A stretch of DNA of 64,000 nucleotides from Panax quinquefolius (Eukaryota; Streptophyta; Magnoliopsida; Apiales; Araliaceae): contig CM035165.1 in assembly GCA_020205615.1 (NCBI GenBank), positions 27,811,544-27,875,543 of the forward strand, read 5' to 3'. A program made the translations under genes and the position numbers. The stretch's first letter is position 1, and each line of letters begins with the position of its first letter. The notes under the pieces are model-generated. The model saw only the letters and a program-made list of their open reading frames with translations. It ran no database searches and was not told where the DNA came from. This document shows positions 24,503 through 36,135 of the stretch, piece by piece.

Positions 24503-27087
24503 TGTGACGCCCCCAAAATTAGGTATACATCACCCATCTTGAGTCGCCAGATACATGGTAAAGAATTCAAATACAACTTAATAATACAACTGTCGTGTAC
24601 AATACGACAAAACATAAACTGTGAGTTTGAATACAAATATTGTCTACTAGAGAGTATACAAACTCAAAAAGAGTTCTCATTACAATTATTATCACACTAT
24701 TTCACAGAATAGTGAGGACTAATAATGCACCATCTAGGACCATCACTCCGTTCCCCGACTCGTCCCAGCTATATTCTCATTTCACAAGAGAATAAAGTGA
24801 AAGAAAGGGTGAGCTCAACTAGCCCAAATAAAAATATTATGACTAAGATAATGCAGAATAAATTATCATTAGCCTTAAACAGTGTTAAACTGATACAATA
24901 TAACAAACATCAAGTTTAACTGCAGCAGAACAAGCAATCCATTAGAAGAGTCAAGTAGAGAATAAAATCTACTATCTTCTACGATTTAAAAGGTTTTTCA
25001 TCACTTTTATCGCTGAGAGTCAACTTAATAAATAATCCACATCATCAAATCATCCCTGCACTACAGGCCAAGGATATTCTTTAGTATAACGACCACGAAT
25101 TATCCATGCACCACTGTGCCAAAGATAATCATATTTTCATCAACCGGTCCGATCATGCCATAAAACAATTCATCTTCGCACCTCGGGTCAAGAGAATCCA
25201 TAGCCATAATCATACTAAAAAGCTGTTCATCAATGCACTACGGCCAATGAAGATTTTTTCACATCATTTGTAACATTACTAATTACCATGATTACACCGA
25301 ATAATCCCGGTCATAATCATACCAAGTCCATCTATGCACTACGTGCCACGGATGACTTTCAACATAATATAAACATGAGGACGATGACAATGATATAAGA
25401 ATTCAATTAAACAAGTTCAAGAATTAATTTATCCAGAACCAATAACGTCCAAATTGTCGACATGATACTTTTCAGAGTAAAATTCAAGAATGCTCGTAAG
25501 AATATTTCCATGAAAAAAGATCTTTGGATGAAAGCGCAATTATCAAGGATATTCCACTAATTTCATGGAGTATAGATGTCAAAACTTTAACCAACCGAGT
25601 ATAATAAAGAATGGAATAACAAAAGAAATCACCATGCATGCGGTACTTTGCATGTATAAAAGTTATTCCAACGAGAATACTAAATAACGGAACCGTGTCA
25701 AAGCGAAATTCGCATGCCAGGCGGGATGTTCCAAATGAATAATAAAGAATGGAATAACAATGAAATCACCATGCATGCGTATCAGCATGCACAAAGTTAT
25801 TCCAGCGAGAATACTAATAAGGGCGGAATCAGTCCGGCGTAAACGCATGCATATATATGATATTCCAATGTAATAATAATAAAGAAGCGGAACCAGTCCG
25901 ACGTAAAATTAACGCATAGACGATGGATATTCCAACAGAATAATAAAGACGGAATCGTGTCCGGCGTGAAACGCATGCATGTGATATTCCAATGAATAAT
26001 AAAGGCGGAATAATAGAAGAATGTCACCAAGTATAGGGTAGCTACGGCGTATCTGAGTTATTCCAATGAATAATAAAGAATGGAATAAATATAAGTTCTC
26101 TTCATGAATACAAAAGAATAACACCCTTACGAAAGTACAACAAATAATATTCCCTACCTTAAGAAGATGAGTCTTGGATATATAAGTAGTGAAGTAATGA
26201 GAAAACTTTCTTCTTCTCTCTATAGTTTATATCTCTAGAGTTTCAAATTGAATTTGTAAGAAAATAATGAAGGAATGAGCTTCTATTTATAGAAAAATGG
26301 ACCGCATAGTAACTAACTCATGAAGCGGTCCAGATTGATTTACTTTAATCGACGGTCCTTATTTAAAGCAAAATCTTTTAAATAAAATATAATATATTCT
26401 ATTTATAATCTAATAAAATGAATAACTTTATAAAAGATTTTACTATGCAAAAACTATGCAGTATTATGCAAACACTATGCATAATAAAATATAATATATT
26501 CTAATTATTGTCTAATAAAATGATAACTTTATAAAAGTATTCATTTTTATATAAAAAGATTTTACTATGCAAAAACACTACGCAGCACTATGCAACACTA
26601 TCGTAATAGAATATAATATATTTTATTTATAGAATAACTTTATAAAAGTATTCTCGCTTTTATTACATTAATAATACCAATAACAAAACCGAATGACTTA
26701 TCACGTAAGCATCAATAATCAATCTTGTGTATACTATTATGCAACCACGCCAGACATCGCATACTTTTACTACCGAAAAGTAGTTCAACAAGATTAATCT
26801 GGTAAAACTTCGCCGTTATTTTCATAAAAATATTTTGTCGTTTTCTCATTCCAACAATAATTACATTTGTGGGGTCTACCAATGATTGTATCTGTCGCAT
26901 ACGGATATTCTCCGACAAAAAAAATATTCCCCGACCAATCGAATATTATATAACAACTTGCATACTTTGCAAAATTTATAAATACTACCCACAACTATAA
27001 CATTATATCAAATCCACACCATAATATTCAAAAAAAAAATTATTTTGAAAAAATTAAATATTTATTCATAAAATCTGGGATATCACA
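24503..27087 (-). repeat. 5' LTR of gypsy 1
   Basis: This 2,585-bp LTR has TG...CA ends, next to the primer-binding site on its left and the aaggc duplication on its right. It matches the 3' LTR at 11707-14212 throughout, including the hairpin modules (about 25040-25350) and the TATA box. Confidence 0.92.
26283..26292 (-). promoter_or_regulatory. TATA box of the gypsy 1 5' LTR
   Basis: The minus strand reads CTATAAATAG at the position matching 13415-13424. In this LTR it would drive the element's own transcript toward gag. Confidence 0.65.
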
Positions 27088-27092
27088 AAGGC

Positions 27093-27590
27093 CATCTTGG
27101 ATAAGTCATCATGTCAAGCAATTGACACTTAAAGAGGTTCTTGTAGTTGTCAACTAAACAAAGTAAGATCATACGACTTTATTTTTTGTCGATTCTGATT
27201 AAGTATGTTTAATAGATTTTATTTCATGTCGATTCCAATTAATTATGCTTAGTACATTTATGTTGTTAAACCATGACCTATTTTTTGGGGATTGGAATAG
27301 CCTCACATATTTCATATTCATAACTATTTGCACCTACCTTGTACCATTACTAATATAGTACAACTATAAATTTGTCTATATATATATATATATGGTCCCA
27401 TTCTTCAGCGAATAAACAAAATGAATCAAAGATTTAACCATTTATAGTAATGATGCTTTTTTGAAAATATAATGACGGCTCAAACCGCCCGCCATATATA
27501 TAAATCGGCTTTGTATCTTATAATGACGGAAAAAATCGTCATTTATAAATAGGATTCGCTTTTAGTTCACTCCTTATGGTTATTTGGAGA

Positions 27591-27591
<1 letters not shown>
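27093..27591. other. Flank of gypsy 1, with a small inverted-repeat remnant
   Basis: No gene is seen. Between about 27440 and 27580, aatgacgg/cgtcatt-type inverted segments resemble the subterminal repeats of CACTA-derived elements elsewhere in the window. They are too short to classify. Confidence 0.35.

Positions 27592-27655
<64 letters not shown>
27592..27655. repeat. (AT)n microsatellite
   Basis: About 32 uninterrupted AT units, directly before the foldback element. Confidence 0.95.
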
Positions 27656-27656
<1 letters not shown>

Positions 27657-28010
27657 GAGATCCTATCGAGGATCCCGAATTTTCTTAAACGACGGACCTT
27701 TTCTTTCTTTTTTTACTTTTTTTTTTTAAAACTACTAAAAAAAATAAAATAATATTTTATGGAACTTGAATTTTTACACAATTCAGTGTTTTGGGTGTGA
27801 TTTGGATACCTATACCAAAAAATATATGTACAGTCTGCACAGACTGTACAGACATGTCTTGTTATATGTATCCAAATCACACCCAAAACACTGTATTATG
27901 TAAAAATTCAAGTTTAATAAAATAATAATTTTTTTTAGTTGTTTAAAAAAAAGCAAAAAAAAAAAAGTCCTGATTTAGATTAAAATCTTGAGCGTCGGGA
28001 CTAGAACTAT
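27656..28010. mobile_element. Foldback element with long inverted arms, between microsatellites
   Basis: The left arm (from cgagatcctatcgagg through gtgttttgggtgtgattt) pairs with the right arm (aaatcacacccaaaacac through gggactagaactatatc) over about 150 bp each. At the centre is a perfect 24-nt palindrome, 27827-27850, each half being TGTACAGTCTG plus one base. AT repeats lie on both sides, which fits insertion at TA, but the target duplication cannot be resolved. No coding capacity. Confidence 0.7.

Positions 28011-28092
<82 letters not shown>
28011..28092. repeat. Compound (TC)n(AT)n microsatellite
   Basis: About 12 TC units followed by about 29 AT units. Confidence 0.95.
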
Positions 28093-28095
<3 letters not shown>

Positions 28096-28109
28096 TTATA
28101 TATATATAC

Positions 28110-28260
28110 AGTTGAGATATGAGTCGCTATGACGACGTTTTTTTGGACTATAGCGACGGTTTACCCGTCACCATAGACCAGAATAGCTATAGCGACGGGT
28201 GAACCGTCGCTATAACCTAAAAAAGCTGTCGTATGTATAGGCGATTGTGTCTTTACACAA
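28110..28260. mobile_element. Small CACTA-type inverted-repeat remnant
   Basis: Several copies of ctatagcgacgg and its complement (near 28172, 28192, 28207) form paired stems. The same unit occurs at the CACTA terminus near 49722-49895. No complete ends are visible. Confidence 0.45.
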
Positions 28261-28275
28261 TCATATATATATTTT

Positions 28276-28279
<4 letters not shown>

Positions 28280-28337
<58 letters not shown>

Positions 28338-28338
28338 T
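28280..28338. repeat. Compound (TA)n(GA)n microsatellite
   Basis: About 16 TA units and about 13 GA units. Confidence 0.95.
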
Positions 28339-28340
28339 GA

Positions 28341-28512
28341 GGTGGTGTTTGATTGCATCTTAATGCATCTTAACAATCAATCACTTGATACATCTTAACA
28401 TTCCACATCTTTGTATTAAGAGGTCCTCTAAATAATTTAGACTCATATTTGTATCTTACATATTCAGATAAATACAAAGATGTATGTTGTTAAGATGCAA
28501 TCAAAAACCACC
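28341..28512. mobile_element. 172-bp MITE, possibly Tourist/Harbinger type
   Basis: The ends are inverted: GGTGGTGTTTGATTGCATCT from the left and GGTGGTTTTTGATTGCATCT from the right. Flanking triplets are tga and taa, an imperfect match to the TTA/TAA duplication of Harbinger-like MITEs. There is no coding region. Confidence 0.7.
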
Positions 28513-29028
28513 TAAGACATACACACATACGAATGAAAAATAAAAAAGAAAAGAATTGAAAGAAACACGATCATATTTGGAATTCTTAAAATGGTCTATG
28601 TGTGAGTTCTGATTTGGAGGAAGGGAAGGGAATCAAGCGATGGGAAGAGAGTTTTTGGAAAGAAAAAGGGAAAACTCACAAACACACGCTTCCACAGCCC
28701 AAGTGAACACTATTTTAAGAGCTTAATAACTTTGCATCAATTAAAACTAATGCAACTGCAGATTCCAGCGTCTTACCTGGAATGAATACCTCAATTATAT
28801 TTATGAAACTCAAGGAGTAAACAGTTGCATTGGCAGCTGCTAAAATTTTATGTTTACAGTATCAAAAAAATCACTACAAAGGAAAGAATGGGGGCCGGGA
28901 GTAACTCCCGTTTATAAATCTGAATTATTCAAAACTGTTGCAGCTATAAAAGCTCAGGAACTCAAAATAATTATCATCACCATCTAATGGTTAGTTAAAG
29001 GAACCAAGAAGACGAAAATATTGGATAT
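28513..29028 (-). other. 3' flank and probable 3' untranslated region of the carrier gene
   Basis: This lies directly downstream of the carrier stop codon on the minus strand. I see no other gene. The exact poly(A) site cannot be placed from sequence alone. Confidence 0.4.
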
Positions 29029-31667
29029 TTAAGCACCACCAGATCCGTACTTCTTCCCCAAAACGATCATTTGAAGCTTATCATAGCCAGCAAGTACACC
29101 AGCACCAGCAATGGCACGGAGAATGTTGGCGCCAGCACCCTTGAAGAGAGACTTGGCGCCCTCGTTCTTCAAAATCTGAGTAAATGCATCCATCGAGCTC
29201 TTGTACTTCACTGCCTCACCAGATGTCATCATCATTCTTCTGCGAACGGTGTCAATGGGGTAGGATGCAAGGCCAGCACCATTGGTGATGACCCAACCAA
29301 GAGCAAAGCTAGCGAAGAAACTATCCTGAAAAAGGCATCAAACTCGGAAGGTTAATGAATCTGCGAGTAAATTCTGGACCATTTCTGGTGTTGTTTTAAT
29401 TTTGGGAGATATTTGTAATTTATGTTAATTAGTTAGGCTATTATTGTCTTTAGATAATTTCTTAGTTCCCGGTGTTAATAAAGGCACGAAGCATACTGAG
29501 GCGCACAGGTCTCCCTGGGGCCTAGGCATGAGGCGCAAGGCAAGACGCGTGCCTTACTGAAGTGAGGCGCACATACTCAAAACATACAATAATATGCATA
29601 ACCATATCAAATTTATTATATACGCTCCTGAACAATAACAACTTGAAACACTTCATCAAGTAAATAATTCAATAAAAGTAGTTCAGTTAATTAAAATAAT
29701 ATTAATAATAATCTTATTATAACCTGGATAATATAATCAATTAAATTACAATAAAAAGAAAAGTTGGCCAAATGTAACTAATAATAATCTTATCAAAACC
29801 TGAATAAAAGTATAGTTTCATATTATAAATTATAATTTAAAGAAAATAACTCAGAATTATAGTTATAACTACATATTTGATTAAATTTTGAACTATGTTT
29901 CATGTGGTGATTGGACTAAATGGAAGCCATCTAGAAACTGCCCTACAAACAAAAAATAAAATAATTGAAAAAATTGTTATTATCCATCATGGATACATTA
30001 GTAGTTCAGGAAAATTCTTCCTTATAATCAACCCATCAAGAAAATCTTTGTCTTTTCATTTGTTTTTGTTAAGTTCAAAGTGGTTATGAATGTCTCAGAT
30101 CATAAAAGATTACAAAATTGGACAATTGAGATTAATTTCGGTGAATTTTCAAAGAGGCCAGCGCCTCATGCGCCTCACATGTGCCTCGCACCTTGGCGCG
30201 CCTCGGCTGCGCCTCATTTAAGGTACCTCACCTCAGGCAAAGGGAGACCCACAAGTGCGCCGCGCCTCGTCTCATGCGCGCCTTTAACAACTATGTTAGT
30301 CCCCTAGTATAATTTAGAGTTTGTTTTGTTTTAAATACCGATGTAATTGTCCAAATCTTTACATTATTGAATATTGATATTATTAGTGGACTATTTTATA
30401 TCCTGGAGATATTTCATCCTAGAGTTGAGACGTGGAGTTGAAACCCTGGAAAGATCCTAGACTTAAACCCTGGAAAGATCCTAGACTTAAACGTGAAGTT
30501 TAAATCCTAGTTACCTTTAGTTTTCCGTTATTTGCCTTACAATACTTGTTTCCAAATTTGTCCTGCATCAGTAACTGTTAAAAATGTATGCGAATGAAAG
30601 GACAAATGCAAATTTTGTATAAAGAAGAATTCATCATGTGCATGAGAGGTGACAGATCCAATTTCATAATATCAGCCTATATTATCATACAAGAACTGAA
30701 GCAAAAAATATACCTGCATCTTCCCAGTGAGGAGAACTGGCTTCAAGGAATCATACATTCCAAAGTAGAGACCACGATAAACAATAATCCCAACACATGA
30801 AATATTAAAACCACGGTAAAGCCCAGCAATGCCATCAGATGCCAATGTCTTCTTATAGACATCGACTAAGCCATTAAATTGTCTCTCTCCTCCCGTCTTT
30901 GCAGCCTTTGCATCATTTGCTAAACGGGTTCTAGCATAGTCCAAGGAATAGACAAATAGAAGCGAAGAAGCACCAGCTGCACCTCCTGATGCGAGATTGC
31001 CAGCAAACCATTTCCAGTAACCATCTCTGTCTTTCTTAAAATTAAATAGTCTTTTGAAGTAATCCTTAAAAGCAAAGTTCAAGGCCTGTTCAAAGTTTGA
31101 AAATTCATTAGGACATAAACTAATACAGAAAGTTGTATCATTAAAAAGCTATAGAGGGTTTATTCGACTAGCCTGAGTTGGGAAGTAACGAATGACGTTA
31201 GCAGTATTTCCTCTCCACAATGAAACGAAACCTTCATCTTTCATTGTTCGGCTGAAACAATCACCAATACCCTTGTACGGTTCAGACAGCCTACCAGTCT
31301 TGATCATCTCATCCTGGTTCTGGATCAGAAGCTTCACACGTTCAATTGGGGCAGCGGCAGTCTTGGATACAGCTGCCGAAACTCCACCCATGAGAAAATC
31401 AATGGCAAATCCAGCAAAGCCTTTCTCTGAAGGTGCTTGGACGAAAACAGGGGATACAGTTGTAGAAATCATGGATACATCATGTGTTGTTCGACACTGC
31501 TGCATCATTGGATATTGCAGAGCAGCATTGCTGTAATTCCCGTACTTGAATTGCCTCTGGTACAGAGATGGATGCTGGAAACCAAAATCTTGGGTTTGGC
31601 TAGATCTAAGAAGTTTGCCAGCTACCTTCTGCGTGAGAGTTGGGTGCCGTGCTTGATCCATCATCAT
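29029..31667 (-). CDS. AAC: Mitochondrial ADP/ATP carrier, three coding exons
   Basis: The protein exchanges ADP and ATP across the mitochondrial inner membrane. Coding exons are 31667-31173 (165 codons), 31085-30714 (124 codons) and 29325-29029 (98 codons plus TAA), in all 387 residues, the usual length for plant carriers, which have an N-terminal extension. Residues 1-75 form a plant-type presequence ([26 protein letters not shown]). The three carrier repeats bear PIERVK (about 107), SLDYAR (about 212) and PIDTVR (about 312); the family signature RRRMMM is at about 317-322. Three in-frame ATGs (31667, 31664, 31661) follow an upstream in-frame TGA with no earlier ATG; I chose the first. Intron 2 (30713-29326) is GT-AG and contains a hAT element. 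Intron 1 (31172-31086, 87 bp) begins GCTAGT and ends ACAG. No frame damage is seen. Confidence 0.96.
29470..30295. mobile_element. Non-autonomous hAT-like element in carrier intron 2
   Basis: Inverted ends of about 70 bp are rich in gaggcgc units: from the left gtgttaataaaggc and ggtctccctgggg, from the right GTTGTTAAAGGCGCGC and GGTCTCCCTTTGCC. The flanks ttagttcc (29462-29469) and ttagtccc (30296-30303) are an 8-bp duplication with one mismatch, as hAT elements make. No transposase is present. It lies in the sense intron of an apparently intact gene. Confidence 0.75.
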
Positions 31668-32289
31668 GTCTACCACTACAGGAATGAACAGGAACTTTCA
31701 AAATAGGCTATGCAAGAAACACAAGCTTGAGTAAAAAAACAAAACCCAATAATGAAATCAGAGAGAATGACTAAAAGTGAAATATAAACAGAAACGTTCG
31801 TAATCAAATTAGACTATACTGATGTGATCATTGTTAACCAGTTAATAGCCTAATAAGACAAACTTCAATCAGAACATAATCATGATATGAATAATTTATC
31901 CAATCCTTGCACAATAGAACACTCCACAAGACAAATAAATCTAAGAAAAAGTAAAGATAATCACCAAGTAATATTTTGAATGTAACAAAAGGGCATGGTA
32001 ATCAGTGTGGATAACGTCATTGATAATTATAAAGACAAAAAAGAAAAATCTCATACTGAGATGCTATACTATCAGGTGTTATAAACCAAGATAAGCTGAA
32101 GAGCAGAGCTAAATTGCAATCTCTTTCTCGAAGGTATGCAAGTATCATTTGCCTGAACCGTCCCCATAGAAACGGAGATTGTAGAAAGAAGAGAAAGACT
32201 TCATTAGAAAGAGGCATGTGAAAAGGGAGAATGGGGAGAGAGTGAGGAGATTGGAGAAGAAAGAGGAGGTTACTGCTAAAACCCATATA

Positions 32290-32949
32290 GGTACTAACAA
32301 AACAAGCGTTGTGCCCTAATTAGCATGAAGTCATATTACTTGTGATTTCACTCTCAAATTGTAAGGTAGTTTGACCTTTCATGTATTGGGCAAGCCAAAA
32401 GATCAAATCCTAATCTATCTTTAAAGTACAGTATAATAGGTGATTTTACAATTTGGCTTGCAAATAAATGAAGATAATACATCAAAGAAACTTTCATTAG
32501 TAACATGTAGATAACTATATTTCTTTCTATTTGAAATATGGACAAAACTGACAACCGTTTCTCCAAAGAGGATAGAACAAACTGAGAATAAACAAAGTGG
32601 TTACGCAGTGATCAAAAGGGCAAGTTTGTTACAACAGGCATATCCTTTGGTCTATATTAAATAAAGAAAATTTTAATTGCAAATGAAAATGAAAAAAAAT
32701 AAATAAATTAAAAACTGATAGTGAAGATGATGAATGGGAGAACTCCAATATTTTGAATAGGAATGTCGTTCAACAGCCCAGGGTAGATAAGTAACAGATA
32801 AAGAAATTTTAATCAAACATTGAAAACAATTAGAAATCCCAAATTCCCAATAATATCCGCGTTACAGAAACAATTTAATTTACTCGAAATTTTGATGAAT
32901 AAGGCTGTCAAACACATAAACCATATATGAAATTACTAAATGCTAGGAA
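32290..32949. other. Intronic sequence with no recognised feature
   Basis: A+T-rich sequence within the proposed leader intron. No repeat end, RNA gene or coding segment recognised. Confidence 0.3.
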
Positions 32950-33291
32950 GCACAGACACTTCTCGAAGGACCATGAATTCACTCCGACACACCTCAGACA
33001 TGCACCCGACATGTGTCGTGAACTCCTATTATTATTTTTTTTTCAAAGCTAGGACATGTCGGGACTCGTCTCGGACACGCTAGAGGACACGCATGGGTCA
33101 AAATTTAAAAAAAGAAAAGAAATTGCAATATAAAAGTTATGGGTTATTTTATGTCTTTTAAGTTTGGACATTATTATGTAACTTTAAGATATTTATTATG
33201 CAATGTGTGTGTTTTTTATTATTTCGCTCAAGTTTTTATCATATTCTATTAATATTAAATTTATTTATTATAAAAAATACATTTATATTAT

Positions 33292-33327
<36 letters not shown>

Positions 33328-33665
33328 TAGTCGTAGAACCCGTGCCTCCAGCACTATGTACTAAGGGCATGAGAGATTGTCGGCGCTAGAGAATGGAAGA
33401 GGATAAAGTGAGAGAGAGCAATTTTTTATCCTTTCAAATTAAAGAGGATATAATGGACGGTGAGATTTATCCCAAACTTTGAACGGTTCTGATCGTTTAT
33501 TAGGATGAGCGGGAAATTCAAAATCATTTGTGTTTTGTTAATTAGATATATATATATATATAGTTGAACGCATCCCACACGAATCGTATCCTGTTTTTTT
33601 ATAGAAAATGTCACATCTCGTGTAGCGTATCGTGCCGTGTCCATGTCGGAGTCGGTCATAGACTA
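32950..33665. mobile_element. MITE-like element with a nested TA-flanked insert
   Basis: The left end (cactccgacacacctcagac) and the reversed right end (GACTCCGACATGGACACGG) are inverted relatives. Inside it, a segment bordered by (TA)n runs at 33296-33325 and 33546-33561 starts ctagtcgtagaacccgtgc and looks like a separate insertion. The boundaries are approximate. Confidence 0.45.
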
Positions 33666-34090
33666 AATGGATACAGTTTGGCATAACCAAAACAAAAAAA
33701 TAATACATGAAAAGGAAGAATGCTACAACAAAATACGCGAAAAAATAGCTTGAGAACAAAATACTCGAAAAAATAGGGTTCTAACAAAGAGGTTATCCCA
33801 AGATGGCAAGATGTATAACCATAGTCTAAATTCAACTCAATACATCAAACATTTAAAAAGATAATCAGACTGGATAATTCACAAAACTATTAGGAATTAA
33901 CGGGATAATTGACGTTTTGGTCACTGTACTAGGGTCCGGTTTTCATTGTGGTTATCGAAACTTTTTTTGTTACAATCGAATAACTGTACTCTCAAAAAAT
34001 TACAAAATGGTCATTCCGTTCGATTTCTGTCCAAAAATTTGACAGAAATGCTGACTGTGCATATTGATCCGTAAAGAAAATGTTGCTAAC

Positions 34091-34160
34091 AAGTGTTGAA
34101 CTCTAGACCTCCCCAAATTAGAACCTTAAATTCTAACAAAAACCACTAGACCAACTACCT
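34091..34160 (-). other. tRNA-like (SINE-head) segment in the left MULE arm
   Basis: The minus strand has GGTAGTTGGTCTAGTGGTTT (A-box-like) and AGAGTTCAACACTTGTT (B-box-like), about 50 bases apart. The right arm has the same segment on the plus strand at 35199-35270. It resembles the tRNA-derived promoter of a SINE. It is not a complete tRNA gene. Confidence 0.5.
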
Positions 34161-35198
34161 ATTATGCTAAAATTTATGTAACACTAATATTTAAACCACC
34201 TAGCATCGTTTATATGCATGTGAAGATGAGATAATAATAACTGTAATAATAATAATAATTGTAATAATTGTACTAAGTATTATTGTAATAATAATACTAA
34301 ATTTTAAATAATTAAAATTTTAAATAATAATAATTATTGTAATAATAATAATTGTAATAATTAAAATGGATAATTAAGTTTATAATAATTATCTTATGAA
34401 ATCCAATATGAACCAAACATGAAAGACGATTCAATATGAACCAAACAATCCAATATGAACCAAACATGAAAGACGATTCTACAGATTTGCCAAAAGCTGC
34501 GTAACATGCACTAAACAATTAACATAACTACTAATTTTGAAGAATAGTATTATATGAACTTATTAAGCTTTGTATCGTGGTGGCACTAGTCCCACTGCTG
34601 CAACAATTTCTGGGATGTAAAATATCTTCTCTTTCTTCACCAATTTCTGGGATGGATCATGGAAGATATCATATCTTCACACATTCCTAGTAAATTAATC
34701 ACCGACTATCAACAAAATTGAACGATTACATCTCTTTCACGTCTAACTAATTATATGCACATTATGGTGTTTGCTTTGAATTTTTTTGGCTACAAAACTA
34801 CCAAAATAAATTGTATACCTCAAAGAATATTTTGCCACCTGCAATATGTTATCCCTCAAATGGCTCAACATTAAGGATGTCAAATGAGGCCTCCAATCTG
34901 TAACACCACATATCTGGAATTCTTAATTTCTTAATTAAAATGGATAATTAAGTTTATAATAATTATCTTATGAAATCTTAATATTTAAACAGATGTTTAT
35001 AAAAATTATTATAAACTTAATTATCCATTTTAATTATTACAATTATTATTATTATTTAAAATTTAAATTATTTAAAATTTAGTATTATTATTACAATAAT
35101 AATTATTACAATTATTATTATTATTATCTCATCTTCACATGCATATAAACGATGCTATGTAGTTTAAATATTAGTGTTACATAAATTTTAACATAATA

Positions 35199-35270
35199 GG
35201 TAGTTGGTCTAGTGGTTTTTGTTAGAATATAAGGTTTTAGTTTAAGGAGGTCTAGAGTTCAACACTTGTT
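35199..35270 (+). other. tRNA-like (SINE-head) segment in the right MULE arm
   Basis: This is the mirror copy of 34091-34160: A-box-like tagttggtctagtggtt and B-box-like agagttcaacacttg. Both arms having it means it was part of the terminal repeat before or during element formation. Confidence 0.5.
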
Positions 35271-35928
35271 AGCAACACTTTCTTTAAGAAAATTTTTAAG
35301 GCAAGCATTCACATTCTACCCACCACGTCAGCAAATAACTGGTACGTCAAAGAAAAAAATAACGGGTCAATATCTTGCGGTCGGCATTTAATCAAATTTT
35401 GGACGTAAATCGAACGGAATGACCATTTTGTAATTTTTTTAGAAATCTGATTATTCGATTGTAATAAAAAAGTTTTTGAACTACTTGAAAAACAGGATTC
35501 AAGACAAGTGAAACAAAACTTTATTTATCCCCGGAATTAACTATTGGAGCATGAACAATAGAACACACGTGTAACACAAATAATGATATTTCAATTTTTT
35601 TTTTATAAGTTGTAAAAATTATCATTCAGTTAGTAACATACAGTTATATGAATTTTATTATCACCCAATGATTCAATGAATCTAAAATAATACATGTATA
35701 AGAGAGAACATTCATCACAAAATTTACAATATATCTAAGCAATTAATACATTCTTAAAATTACGAAATACAATCATTTCAGATAAATGGGTTCACTCCAA
35801 TCACAACATCTCTCGCAAAATTAGAAGAAAAAAAATAGATCATATACGGACAAAATTACAGTTCAAAAAACGTAAAATCTATGAACAATTTACCAAAACA
35901 ATTGAATTACAAATAAAAATTGATTTAC

Positions 35929-36110
35929 CTTCAAAAGATGTACTGATCTATGAATGTAAACGGAATTATCCGAGAAATGTAGGAATTATATGAGAATAGA
36001 GAGAGATCAAGAAAGGAATTATAGCTTTTGAGAGGTGGGAATGGTGGAACGAGAAAGAGGGTATACGGAGGAGTGACGGGTGTCCCTTCCGCCTTTAGCT
36101 GAAAGGTAAA
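35929..36110 (-). other. Proposed first (leader) exon of the carrier gene
   Basis: The minus strand from about 36110 is CT-rich (CTCCTCGACTCTCTC, TGATCTCTCTCTATTCTC), as plant leaders often are, and it ends at a strong donor (GAAG|GTAAAT). The transcription start is estimated at about 30 bp beyond the TATA box. It has no long open frame. Another, unrecognised gene using this leader is possible. Confidence 0.5.
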
Positions 36111-36135
36111 GAGAGAGTCGAGGAGCTAAGTGGCG

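Larger units (their letters stand above)
11707..27087 (-). mobile_element. Ty3/gypsy retrotransposon 1, full-length with deleted pol core
   Basis: The element is bounded by a perfect 5-bp duplication, aaggc at 11702-11706 and 27088-27092. The LTRs (11707-14212 and 24503-27087) both start TGTGACGCCCCCAAAATTAGG and end TATCACA in the plus orientation. On the minus strand the order is primer-binding site, gag, two zinc knuckles, protease, remnants of RT, RNase H and integrase tail, polypurine tract. Protease before RT and integrase last is the gypsy order. Solo LTR D, containing solo LTR C, was inserted later into the protease region. Without those the element is about 7.9 kb, of which 5.1 kb is LTR. 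Confidence 0.92.
33902..35532. mobile_element. Non-autonomous Mutator-like element (MULE) with long inverted arms
   Basis: A perfect 9-bp duplication, ggaattaac, lies at 33893-33901 and 35533-35541, the length typical of MULEs. The ends are GGGATAA and TTATCCCC. The arms, about 33902-34390 and 34990-35532, pair over roughly 500 bp with differences and contain many (TAA)n runs. The spacer (about 34390-34990) encodes nothing I recognise. It sits in the proposed leader intron of the carrier gene. Confidence 0.88.
31676..35928 (-). other. Proposed 5'-UTR intron of the carrier gene (4.25 kb)
   Basis: The proposed donor is TTTTGAAG|GTAAATCA at 35929/35928. The proposed acceptor is TTCATTCCTGTAG at 31676, only 8 bases before the first ATG. 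Large leader introns just before the ATG are common in plant genes. It holds a MITE near 32950-33665 and a MULE at 33902-35532. A second CT-rich stretch at 32160-32290 could be an alternative leader exon or promoter. This is inference without transcript data. Confidence 0.55.

Noticed and set aside
31192..31706. Plus-strand frames over the carrier first exon
   Set aside because: Antisense shadows of the carrier coding exon. The same applies to 29071-29355.
32017..32286. 89-residue minus-strand frame
   Set aside because: A CT-rich stretch in the proposed leader intron, with no domain; possibly an alternative leader but not a protein gene.
35199..35270. Possible functional tRNA gene
   Set aside because: A-box and B-box-like sequence only. 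I could not form acceptor and anticodon stems, and the segment is duplicated as a transposon arm.
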